Positions 1-6,246 of a stretch of 6,364 bases of DNA are shown here, piece by piece. How positions within the stretch are numbered: the stretch's first letter is position 1; each line of letters opens with the position of its first letter. The DNA is from Patescibacteria group bacterium. GTDB lineage: Bacteria > Patescibacteriota > Gracilibacteria > BD1-5 > UBA2023. The position numbers and the translations under genes were made by a program. The notes under the pieces were generated by a model. That model did no database searches and had not been told where the DNA came from. It saw only the letters and a list, made by a program, of their open reading frames with translations. The DNA lies in contig JAUPLX010000128.1 of assembly GCA_030836665.1 (NCBI GenBank), forward strand, positions 1-6,364, written 5' to 3'.

Positions 1-3000
1 AGATAGTAGGTATCCACCGCGACGGCGTTTTTCGAATATCCGGTAACCGTGAGGGTCTTGCCGGATTCGTCGGTAACGGTATAGGAATTCGATTCGAGTC
101 CGGGCGTCACTTCGACGATGACGTACGGAGTTCCCGGCATTCGCGTCGATTGGACCTCCGTGGTAGCGATGCCCTTGTTGAATTTCGATTCGGCGACGTA
201 GGTATCCCCGACGAAGCGGAGATTTTTTTGGAAGTGGTTCGGAATGGAGAATTTCGCGGTAAACGCCCCCGATCCGTGGTTATAGGCGAGGTTTCCGTAC
301 CGGTCGAAGAGCTTCGCCGTAATTTTCTCAGTCTCCCCCCCGATACGGGCTTCGATGCTCGGTTTTTCCGTTTCGAGCGCGACGCGCATCGGAACATCCG
401 GATATACCGTGAGGACGTCGCCTTCGACGTCCCGAACGCCCGGTATCCGCACGTCGATCCTCAGGTTTTCCGCCGCGACGTATTTCGGAGTGAGGACGAA
501 TCCGGTGGATGAAAGCCCGTCTTGGATCGCGACGAAGTTCGTATCGAACGTTCCCGAAAGTTTCGGAAAATTCACCGCCGCGACCCCGTGGAACCCCGTG
601 AGGGTCTTTCCATCCTTGTCGACGACCTTCACCTTTACGGCGTGGGGAGCCTTGCCGACGACGAAGGAATCCCGGTTTTCCACTTCGACGACGGCTTTGG
701 CGTAATCGATGGAACGGAAATCCGTCTTGGCGGAAATCCCGCGATTCTGCGCCTCGATTTCGAAGGAGAGGTCCTTTCCTCCGTCGCTCGTGGAAATTTC
801 GAAGGTCGTGAAGCCCTCCAAAATGGTTTTCTTAAGCTCGGAAGCCTTGTTTTCTACGAAGTATCCTCCTCCCGTCACTTTCGCGGAGAGGTGGATGAGG
901 TCGCCCTTGGCGTAGTTTCCGTATTCGTCGACCACGCGGGCCAATACGGTGACCGATTCGTTTTTGACGAACAGCGTGGACGAGGGCGAGAGTTCCATTT
1001 TTACGGCTTTCCCGGCCGCTACGGTGAAGGCCTGGCTTCCCATGACGCCGTCCTTGTCGGTGAATTCGAAACGGTAGTTTCCCGATTGTTTGAGGAGTTG
1101 TCCGGTGTAGGTGAAGACGTCCTTGCCGGATATCATCGACCCTCCGACCTGCTTCGAGGTGTCGTCGTCGTATACGCGCACCGTTACCGGGAGCGTTACG
1201 GAGAAATCGGTCCCGCCCTTTCCGATCTTTCTGAGCGGGAAGGAAATTTCGGAATACTCGCCCGCTTTCGCGTAGCTCGAAATCGAAGCGCCGGACGAGG
1301 TGAGTCCGGGTTTCAGGCTTTCCGATCGGATTTCGAGCTTGGCTTCGTTGGAAATTTTAACGAACGCCGCTTTGCCGTTTTTGTCCCGGGGGGCGACGGT
1401 CGCGTCGAAATAGACGTCGGCGTCGCGGTCCTTGGTCGTCATGACGTAGGTGGCCTTGCCTTCTTTCGTGCGGACGTTGATCTGCCCGAAATTGACGTAT
1501 TCCTTCACGACGGACGAATTGCCGAGTTCCCCGGAAGCGCCGCGGCGGTATTTTTCGGTCGCCACGCCGCCCGAGTACGCGACGACGCGCGTCGCGTCGA
1601 ACGAAACTTCGTTGGTCGAATCGACGTATATCTGGATCCCGTCTTTGTTTTCGAGAACGGCGGAAAGCGCGACGCTTTCGCGATACGGCACGCGCTTGGG
1701 AACGGCCGAAAGGCGGATGGCTCCGTCCTTCACGTATTCGGCCCCGTCGATCAGGCCGTTCTTGTCCGCGTCTTCCTGATAGTCCGGAACTTTGTCCCCG
1801 TTCCTGTCCCCGCCGAAGTGCTTACTGATGAGATCGGCGATGTCGGCAGAAGAATTCGGGCTGCAATTTCCTGCCGAAACGGTCGGCGGGAGGATGGTGG
1901 AAAGCCAACAGAATATCGCGGGAAGCCATTTCGGCAGGAGGACTCCGTCCGGCGGTCCGCACTTGAATTCGGCAGGACCGCCGTCGTCTCCGGAGGAGAT
2001 GTTGGTAGCGTCGATGGTGGCGAGGAGCTCCGCCGATTTTTTCAAGATTTCGGAAACTTCGGCTCCCGGGCCGTCCTTGGATGCCGGGTCGATCTTTACG
2101 TAGAGGTTCTTGGCATCGCCCTTCCCGACGATGTAGGAGACTTCGTAATCGTTCTTATGTCCTCCGAGCGGATACGACGTGTTTCCGTCGATATCGACGT
2201 GGTGTTCGAGGGCGAAGGCGTATTTGGCGGTCGCGTTGTCGAGGTTGTTCCATACGACGGCATCCGTAGCCGATTCCAGCATGGACGGTTTGCTCGCGAG
2301 CATTCCGTAGAGGTCGATCTTCGCGGAAGACGGGTACGCTCCGTTTTTCAGGAGTTCGTACAAGCCTCCGGACGTCGGCGCTTCCGAAGCGATGAGGGCG
2401 TTGATTTCGGCGCTCTTCGCATCGAGAACCGCTTTGATTTTGGCTTGGGCCCCTTCGCTCGTAACGTCTTCGTCTTCCGAAAGGAATATTCGGAAGAGGT
2501 TCGGATAGAAGATCTTTACGTAATTCCCTTTCGCGCTGATGAAATCCACGTAGCGGTCCTTGTCGGAAGGGAGGGACGGCGTGACGAAATTTTTCAATTC
2601 GGTGCCGTATTCCCTATCGGTCGGCGATTTATGTTCGAGGACTGAGAGGACCTTCTTATAGGCATAGGTCTTCGAGATATGGATGTATCCGGAGCTTCCT
2701 CCTCCCTCCGTTCCACCGCCCCCGCCAACGTCGTCGCACCAGCCTCCCGAACTTCGGATTCCGGCTCCGTCGAGAATGAGGCTGTGGGTCGTACAGGCTT
2801 CGCTTGGAAAGCCGTTGTGATAGTAAGTCTCGAACGTTTCTGGCGTAGTCGAAAGTGACGCGATATCGCTCGTGCAGCGAGTGCCGGCATCGTTTATCCA
2901 GAGCCGTTGCCTCGTACAGTCGGACGGAGTGGCGATCGGAAGGTCGGCGTTCGGCTTGATTTCTTTGGAACCGCCTACGTCGTAGGTGGGCAATATGTAT

Positions 3001-4535
3001 CCGTCGTAACGGTTGCCGATGAGCGTCATGATGCCCTCGCCGCTTCTCGAAACGTCGAGATTGAGGGGGGAGTTTCCTCCCCAAAGCGCCATCGTCGAAG
3101 GCTTCCCCCCGGGGAAACACCCTCCGGAAGGGAGGTTGCCATTGAGCGTATTGACGTCGGACTGGGAATTGAGCGGATTGTATCCCCGATTGGCTTCTAC
3201 GGGGAGGGTCGATCATCGAACGATGCTGCAATCCGCGGCCGTCGAAACGTCCGAGCCTGTTCGGCCGTAGAGATGGTTGACGTAAACGGTCGTGGATTTT
3301 GACGAAGTTCCGGCGCTTCCGTCCGTCGATCCGCTGCCGTATTCTTCGTCTACCGTGAGGGTTACGCCCACCGCGACGTTTCTCGCGAGTCCTCCGCGCA
3401 CCAGCGAATCGATGGCTGCTTCCATGGAAGTGTCGACGTCCTTGATGGTGCGCTTCATCATCTCGTCGCCTTTTCCGACGATGATCGCGGGAAGGTCGAC
3501 GCGCACGTCGTTCCCGGTTCCGTAGCGCCCCGCGTTGTGGACGTAGCGGAGAATGTCGCCCAAATATTTTTCACTGAGTACCTGGAAGTACCGTTTGAGG
3601 GATTTTTCGGTCGGTTCCCGGGTCTGGATGTCGGGGGCGCTGTCGAAACTGAGCCTACTGCCGGTATTCGCGGCCAAAATATCGCCGATTTCCGTTCCTG
3701 CGGCATCGGGGGTATCGACTCAGAGATAGCCCTGGTAGGCTTCGTAAACGGTTTTCGCGAGATGCTTGTTGAACCGGTTGTAGGCCAAGTCTTCGGCGTT
3801 TTGCAACATGAGCTGGTACGACTTCCATTCCGAAACCTGGCTCGAAAGCTGGTCGTGGTAGGAATCGAAGTAGAAGACGTGGGGTTCTTGCCGGAATTTC
3901 GCAGTCTCGAAACGCCCGCTTTTTTGGTAGAACTCGTGCGTTTTGTCGAAGAACGCGGCAACGCGTTCGCGGTCCTTGTCCTTATCGCCGGCGTTCGACC
4001 GCACGATGCCGTGCCAGATTTCCGGAACGTCGGAAGCGCCCGCCGCGTCCGGGTATTCGTAGTAGCCCTTTTCGGCTTGGTAGACGAAAGCCTTGTCGAC
4101 GAAATCGACGTAGGGGAATACCGAAAGGAAAGTTTTTTCGCCGCGATGCACGACCGGCATGGGAATATCTCCGACGAGAACGGTGCCGACGAGACGCGAA
4201 TTTCCTTTGCCGTCTCCGTCGTAGTAGAGTTTTTCGAGAAGGGCGGCGATTTTTTCGGGGGTGGCGTCGTCCGGAATCGAGACGATCGACGCGCGGCTTC
4301 CCGGAAGGTTCGCCTGAACGTCTTCGCCGTAGCGCTTGAGCTTGTCTTCGACATCTCCGGAGAACGTCCCTTCGTTTACGAGGATGGCGACGAGGTTCGG
4401 ATAATCGGACTCGGCGGCCTCGGTCGTTTGGAAGAGCGCGATATGGAAAGTTTGCCCGAAAAGGATGGCAAAAATGAGAAAGCCGGAAAGGAAGCGTTTC
4501 ACGCGTTCCGAGAGGAGTCTTTTTGAGGTGTTCAT
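1..4535 (-). CDS. Giant secreted multidomain surface protein, C-terminus beyond window, two in-frame UGA codons
   Basis: A single minus-strand frame starts at an ATG (4533-4535) and stays in register to the window edge, 1511 codons. Residues 1-40 form a signal peptide: basic KR-rich n-region, hydrophobic core about 16-36, likely cleavage near TTEA-AES. Residues 45-270 contain VLVGDIPMP (119-127) and PEIWHGIVR (171-179), weakly like the gingipain C25 fold; no catalytic His/Cys pair can be assigned. Cys occurs at 436, 473, 540, 554, 581 and 600, followed by a Gly-rich linker near 602-616. A hydrophobic stretch (about 868-888) lies between Cys859, Cys876 and Cys891. Two calcium-type loops lie at 910-921 and 922-933. 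Big_1/invasin-like beta domains follow, with D-x-x-G turns at 1203, 1306 and 1411. UGA interrupts codons 272 and 441; no UAA or UAG occurs. There is no clear Shine-Dalgarno. It is probably a cell-surface protein; function unknown. Alternatives are a decaying gene or consensus errors. Confidence 0.85.
3183..3205 (-). other. Small stem-loop 7 nt after UGA codon 441
   Basis: On the sense strand TCCCCG (3205-3200) can pair with CGGGGA (3188-3183) around an 11-nt loop, giving a 6-bp stem. It begins 7 nt after the in-frame UGA. That position would suit a readthrough-stimulating structure, but a 6-bp stem can arise by chance in GC-rich coding DNA. It does not show a recognisable bacterial SECIS. Confidence 0.35.
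3213..3215 (-). other. In-frame UGA, codon 441 of the giant gene
   Basis: The sense strand reads CGA TGA TCG. It lies between AADCSIVR and STLPVEANRGYNPLN. The frame stays open for 1070 further codons to the window edge. A Cys (436) sits five residues upstream. No start codon with a Shine-Dalgarno is seen just downstream, so a separate second gene is not supported. Confidence 0.85.
3720..3722 (-). other. In-frame UGA, codon 272 of the giant gene
   Basis: The sense strand reads CTC TGA GTC. The residues before it (YEAYQGYL) and after it (VDTPDAAGTEIGDIL) are ordinary protein with the same codon preference, and no start with a ribosome binding site follows. A new gene starting downstream is therefore unlikely. 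Possibilities are UGA decoded as an amino acid (Gly in Gracilibacteria/Absconditabacteria, Trp in code 4, Sec), leaky readthrough, a nonsense mutation, or a sequence error. Confidence 0.85.
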
Positions 4536-4570
4536 TCCGAGGTTTTGTGCGTACGGGTGCTATCCTTGTC

Positions 4571-4598
4571 AGTTTACCATTTCCCGGAGGGTTTGCAA
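4571..4598 (-). promoter_or_regulatory. Candidate promoter of the giant surface-protein gene
   Basis: On the minus strand a TTGCAA -35 (4598-4593) is followed after 16 bp by TAAACT (4576-4571), with TG one base upstream of the -10 (extended -10 form). A T-rich run lies just upstream of the -35. The predicted start near 4564 leaves a leader of roughly 28 nt. The hexamers match sigma-70 consensus only 4/6 each, so this is tentative. Confidence 0.4.
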
Positions 4599-4676
4599 AA
4601 AAAGAAGTGCCGTTTTTTACCTTTCGCGAAGGGAAATCTTCGGAGTCGGACAGGGGCTCGCGAAACTCGAAAAAAA

Positions 4677-4705
4677 TTGGACTTCGGAAATCTTTTCTTT
4701 AGAAT
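4677..4705 (+). promoter_or_regulatory. Sigma-70 type promoter of tRNA-Lys
   Basis: TTGGAC (4677-4682) is separated by 17 bp from TAGAAT (4700-4705), a 5/6 match to the -10 consensus. An A-tract precedes the -35. The predicted start near 4712 is about 26 nt before the mature tRNA, a normal length for a trimmed 5' leader. Confidence 0.6.
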
Positions 4706-4737
4706 CGGCCCGCACCGATGTGGGAATCCGTTTACTC

Positions 4738-4813
4738 GGGTTCGTAGCTCAGTAGGTAGAGCAGGGCCCTTTTAAGGCCAAGGTCCCGGGTTCGAGCCCC
4801 GGCGAACCCACCA
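4738..4813 (+). tRNA. tRNA-Lys, anticodon UUU, CCA encoded
   Basis: All cloverleaf parts are present. The acceptor stem GGGTTCG (4738-4744) pairs with CGAACCC (4803-4809), with discriminator A4810 and encoded CCA 4811-4813. The D arm is GCTC/GAGC. The anticodon loop CTTTTAA (4769-4775) places TTT at 4771-4773. The variable region is 5 nt. The T arm is CCGGG/CCCGG around TTCGAGC. The anticodon stem has a G-A mismatch at its base (positions 27 and 43), which is unusual but tolerated. Identity as Lys follows from the UUU anticodon and the overall similarity to bacterial tRNA-Lys. It decodes AAA and probably AAG. Confidence 0.95.
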
Positions 4814-4823
4814 TGAATCATCA

Positions 4824-4853
4824 AAAAACACCCCGTGAAAACGGGGTGTTTTT
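4824..4853 (+). terminator. Rho-independent terminator of tRNA-Lys
   Basis: A 13-bp perfect stem (4824-4836 with 4841-4853) closes a GAAA tetraloop. Its core is CACCCCGT/ACGGGGTG, and the 3' arm ends in five T. It begins 11 nt after the encoded CCA, so the tRNA appears to be a single-gene transcript. Confidence 0.9.
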
Positions 4854-4855
4854 GT

Positions 4856-5017
4856 GATTCAAAGCGGATACGAGGCGGGGCGAGAAACCGCAGGCACACG
4901 GACGAACGCGGAGCGGGAGGCTGGGAGAAAGCCGCCGAAGCGGCTTCTCGTGCCAAGGCGTCCTGACGAGCAGAGCGCGGAGGGAAGAGCCCCGGCGAAC
5001 CGTCCATGTCCGAAATG
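4856..5017. other. GC-rich gene-free stretch between two terminators, with a strong hairpin
   Basis: No credible ORF with a ribosome binding site lies here on either strand; the reading frame on the minus strand runs on into the antisense of the tRNA. The stretch is more GC-rich than its surroundings. It holds a stem of about 10 bp with one bulged A (4925-4935 with 4940-4949) around a CGAA loop. Short complementary segments (4876-4881 with 4989-4994; 4893-4897 with 4950-4954; 4899-4904 with 4959-4963) could fold further. No known ncRNA family was recognised. It may be a small structured RNA ending at the palindromic terminator, or only remnant sequence. Confidence 0.4.
4987..5001 (+). repeat. 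Partial copy of the tRNA-Lys 3' end
   Basis: The 15 nt GAGCCCCGGCGAACC are identical to 4794-4808 of the tRNA (T-loop end, T-stem 3' arm and acceptor 3' arm), 193 bp downstream and in the same orientation. After two mismatches, five more bases match (CCATG). No rest of a second tRNA is seen: upstream lacks the T-loop TTC and the D and anticodon arms. Duplicated tRNA 3' ends are typical of attachment sites, but the 193-bp interval contains no integrase. Confidence 0.6.
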
Positions 5018-5047
5018 AAAACCCCCATTCCGCGGAATGGGGGTTTT
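5018..5047. terminator. Perfect 30-nt palindromic, bidirectional terminator
   Basis: The 30 nt are exactly self-complementary: AAAACCCCCATTCCG followed by its reverse complement. With CGCG as loop this gives a 13-bp stem. Both strands end in TTTT. It lies 14 nt beyond the stop codon of the minus-strand membrane protein gene (5062) and would also stop transcription coming from the tRNA side. Confidence 0.85.
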
Positions 5048-5061
5048 ATGCGAGACGAGCG

Positions 5062-5547
5062 TCATATCACGTTCGTGAATGAAAGCCATCCGTAGTCTAC
5101 GAGGAACACTCCGACGAAGAGCGCCGTCCGCTCCAACCTCTTTTTTCGCAGGTAGTTGGTAACGGAATACCCGATGATCACGACGTTGAAGATCCCGAGC
5201 ACGGTCGTAATCGTCCAGTAAAACGTAGCGCGAACGATTCTGAAGGTTCCCTCGGCCATGCCCGCGAGGGAGAATTCCGGAAGGAAATTCCAATATTCCG
5301 CATGGAACGCCTTCCCGGAAAGAACGTCCCGGGAGAGGGGGTATCCTTCGAACGTCCAATATCCGAACGAAGCCAACGCGAGCACGAAGAGCCCGAGGCT
5401 TACGTAAATCCGTTTGGCAACGAAACGCCGGCTTCCGGAACCCGAATCGAGAAACGAAAACACCGTAGCCGCCAAGAATACCAGGATCGGCAGGAATCCG
5501 ACGAGATATGCCAAAACGCTTGCTGCCGCGACGATGCCATCGGCCAT
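5062..5547 (-). CDS. Small four-helix integral membrane protein of unknown function
   Basis: This 161-residue protein starts at ATG 5545-5547, which is 6 nt after a full AAAGGAG Shine-Dalgarno (5560-5554). Four hydrophobic segments are visible at about 11-33, 46-66, 108-129 and 141-158. Basic clusters in the first loop (SRRFVAKR) and third loop (LRKKRLER) suggest these face the cytoplasm, so both ends and the aromatic-rich 67-107 loop would lie outside. No catalytic motif or recognised family was found. It ends in UGA (5062-5064), followed by a terminator after 14 nt, which argues that UGA is a true stop for this gene. It is transcribed divergently from the gene at 5711 and may share its regulation. 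Confidence 0.85.
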   Translation of the reverse strand: MADGIVAAASVLAYLVGFLPILVFLAATVFSFLDSGSGSRRFVAKRIYVSLGLFVLALASFGYWTFEGYPLSRDVLSGKAFHAEYWNFLPEFSLAGMAEGTFRIVRATFYWTITTVLGIFNVVIIGYSVTNYLRKKRLERTALFVGVFLVDYGWLSFTNVI

Positions 5548-5612
5548 GGCGCGCTCCTTTCGTATTTGTATGGGTTTGTAAACCGTTCGGAACGACCGCT
5601 CGGATTATCGTA

Positions 5613-5640
5613 TTTCTAACGAGAACGGAGACTTTGTCAA
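5613..5640 (-). promoter_or_regulatory. Promoter of the four-helix membrane protein gene
   Basis: On the minus strand a perfect TTGACA -35 (5640-5635) is followed after 16 bp by TAGAAA (5618-5613). The predicted start near 5606 gives a leader of about 58 nt that includes the Shine-Dalgarno. It lies back to back with the plus-strand promoter at 5651-5677. Confidence 0.65.
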
Positions 5641-5650
5641 TTGTTCGCCC

Positions 5651-5677
5651 TTGTTTTCGGAAACGTTTCCGTACAAT
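5651..5677 (+). promoter_or_regulatory. Promoter of the 62-residue membrane-anchored protein gene
   Basis: TACAAT (5672-5677) is a 5/6 match to the -10 consensus. The best -35 is TTGTTT (5651-5656) with a short 15-bp spacer that is almost entirely a palindrome. The predicted start near 5684 leaves a leader of about 27 nt containing the Shine-Dalgarno. The poor -35 and short spacer would fit a promoter that depends on a regulator. Confidence 0.5.
5658..5671. promoter_or_regulatory. Candidate operator: 14-bp perfect palindrome in promoter spacer
   Basis: CGGAAACGTTTCCG is exactly self-complementary and sits between the -35 and -10 of the plus-strand promoter, about 18 bp upstream of the divergent -35. 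The AAACGTTT core with a central CG resembles operators of LacI-family repressors. No such repressor is encoded in the window, so the binding protein is unknown. Confidence 0.5.
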
Positions 5678-5710
5678 CGTTCCCAATATCAAAACCAAAG
5701 GAGAAACTCC

Positions 5711-5899
5711 ATGAGCCTCGGCGCCATACTTTTCGTCGTCATTGCCGCCTTCGTCGCGACCATCGCGTTCTCGAAACCGCAAAAAAAGAGGGACGACGCA
5801 AAAGAAAGGATTCTGAACGAAATCCTCAAGGCGAGCGAACCATTGAAAGCGCACCAAATCGGCGACGCGCTCGACATTCCGGATTCCGTCAAAACCTGA
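5711..5899 (+). CDS. Small membrane-anchored protein with a truncated winged-helix-like end
   Basis: This 62-residue protein starts at ATG 5711, 7 nt after AAAGGAG (5697-5703). Residues 4-20 form one transmembrane helix, and the basic KPQKKR follows at 22-27, placing the rest in the cytoplasm. Residues 32-62 (from ILNEILKASEPLKAHQIGDA onward) have the pattern of the first helices of a winged helix: helix 1 about 32-41, helix 2 about 47-54, and the start of a recognition helix at 58. The frame then meets UGA followed by C. Readthrough would add 16 residues, beginning RKEIKA, to a UAA at 5948, but that extension crosses the terminator hairpin. It is either a genuinely short protein, a truncated regulator, or a UGA-readthrough product. 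Family not recognised. Confidence 0.75.
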   Translation: MSLGAILFVVIAAFVATIAFSKPQKKRDDAKERILNEILKASEPLKAHQIGDALDIPDSVKT

Positions 5900-5911
5900 C
5901 GGAAGGAAATC

Positions 5912-5936
5912 AAAGCCGGGGAACCCCGGCTTTTTT
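5912..5936 (+). terminator. Rho-independent terminator after the 62-residue gene
   Basis: A 9-bp stem, AAAGCCGGG (5912-5920) with CCCGGCTTT (5925-5933), closes a four-base loop. The T run spans 5931-5936 and is followed by an A and more T. It starts 13 nt after the UGA at 5897-5899, which supports that UGA as the usual stop. Confidence 0.85.
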
Positions 5937-5976
5937 ATTTTTTTGAATAAATTCTCATTTTCGTCAACCAATCGAA

Positions 5977-6004
5977 TTGATTTTTACCGAGGCCTCGATA
6001 TCAT
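5977..6004 (+). promoter_or_regulatory. Promoter with internal palindrome upstream of the 66-residue gene
   Basis: TTGATT (5977-5982) and TATCAT (5999-6004, 5/6 match) are 16 bp apart. The spacer contains the perfect 10-bp palindrome CGAGGCCTCG (5988-5997), a candidate repressor site. The predicted start near 6011 leaves a leader of only about 14 nt before the ATG. Confidence 0.5.
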
Positions 6005-6024
6005 CCCGAAATAATAGCCGAACC

Positions 6025-6225
6025 ATGAACGAAAACGCCAGAATATATTGGAGGAAACAACTCAGCCGAGTCAGGGTCGAAACCGAAAAACTCCACGATG
6101 CCATCGATCAGGGTGAGCGGCAACGGAGCTTCGAAATCATTCAAATCATGGAAGGAACGCTGGCTTCTTTGCGGGCGTCCCTTCGGGAAAACATGGATCC
6201 GGAGGTACAAAAGCAAGCGAAATAA
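6025..6225 (+). CDS. 66-residue charged helical protein of unknown function
   Basis: The ATG at 6025 gives 66 residues ending in UAA (6223-6225). An in-frame TTG at 5977 would add 16 residues, but it overlaps the predicted -35, so the ATG is preferred. No Shine-Dalgarno precedes the ATG and the leader is very short. The protein has no signal peptide or membrane segment. It is rich in Arg, Glu and Gln and reads as two helices (about 3-28 and 31-55) joined near DQGER, possibly a coiled-coil hairpin. No family was recognised. It stands alone between its own promoter and terminator. Confidence 0.7.
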   Translation: MNENARIYWRKQLSRVRVETEKLHDAIDQGERQRSFEIIQIMEGTLASLRASLRENMDPEVQKQAK

Positions 6226-6227
6226 CT

Positions 6228-6246
6228 CCGGGACCCCCGGTTTTTT
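6228..6246 (+). terminator. Rho-independent terminator after the 66-residue gene
   Basis: A 5-bp GC stem, CCGGG (6228-6232) with CCCGG (6236-6240), with a 3-nt loop is followed directly by six T (6241-6246). It lies two bases after the UAA stop. Confidence 0.75.

Noticed and set aside
522..2645. A 707-codon open frame on the plus strand opposite the giant gene
   Set aside because: It is in exact codon register with the minus-strand gene and is explained by that gene's G/C-ending codon bias. It has no signal peptide, motif or promoter, and its composition is Arg/Val/Phe-rich as expected for an antisense shadow.
3119..3136. Hairpin ACCCTCC/GGGAGGT inside the giant gene
   Set aside because: It lies within clear coding sequence (LPSGG region), lacks a T run and is explained by GC-rich codons.
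3537..4526. A 329-codon plus-strand open frame opposite the signal-peptide end
   Set aside because: It mirrors the minus-strand gene in the same codon register; the minus strand has the signal peptide and coherent domains.
4624..4664. Two TCGCGAA copies 34 bp apart upstream of the giant gene and tRNA
   Set aside because: The motif is short and built from the TCG/CGA words frequent in this DNA, so chance is sufficient.
4732..5028. A 98-codon minus-strand open frame, the in-frame continuation of the membrane protein if UGA were sense
   Set aside because: It runs through the tRNA terminator and the antisense of tRNA-Lys, so it is non-coding. This is part of the case that UGA at 5062 is a real stop.
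4859..5971. A 370-codon minus-strand open frame
   Set aside because: It crosses three terminator hairpins, the divergent promoters and the antisense of the 62-residue gene. The 161-residue membrane protein in another frame has the ribosome site and membrane helices.
6050..6056. Strong Shine-Dalgarno-like GGAGGAA within the 66-residue gene
   Set aside because: No ATG, GTG or TTG lies at a usable distance downstream, so it is incidental coding sequence.
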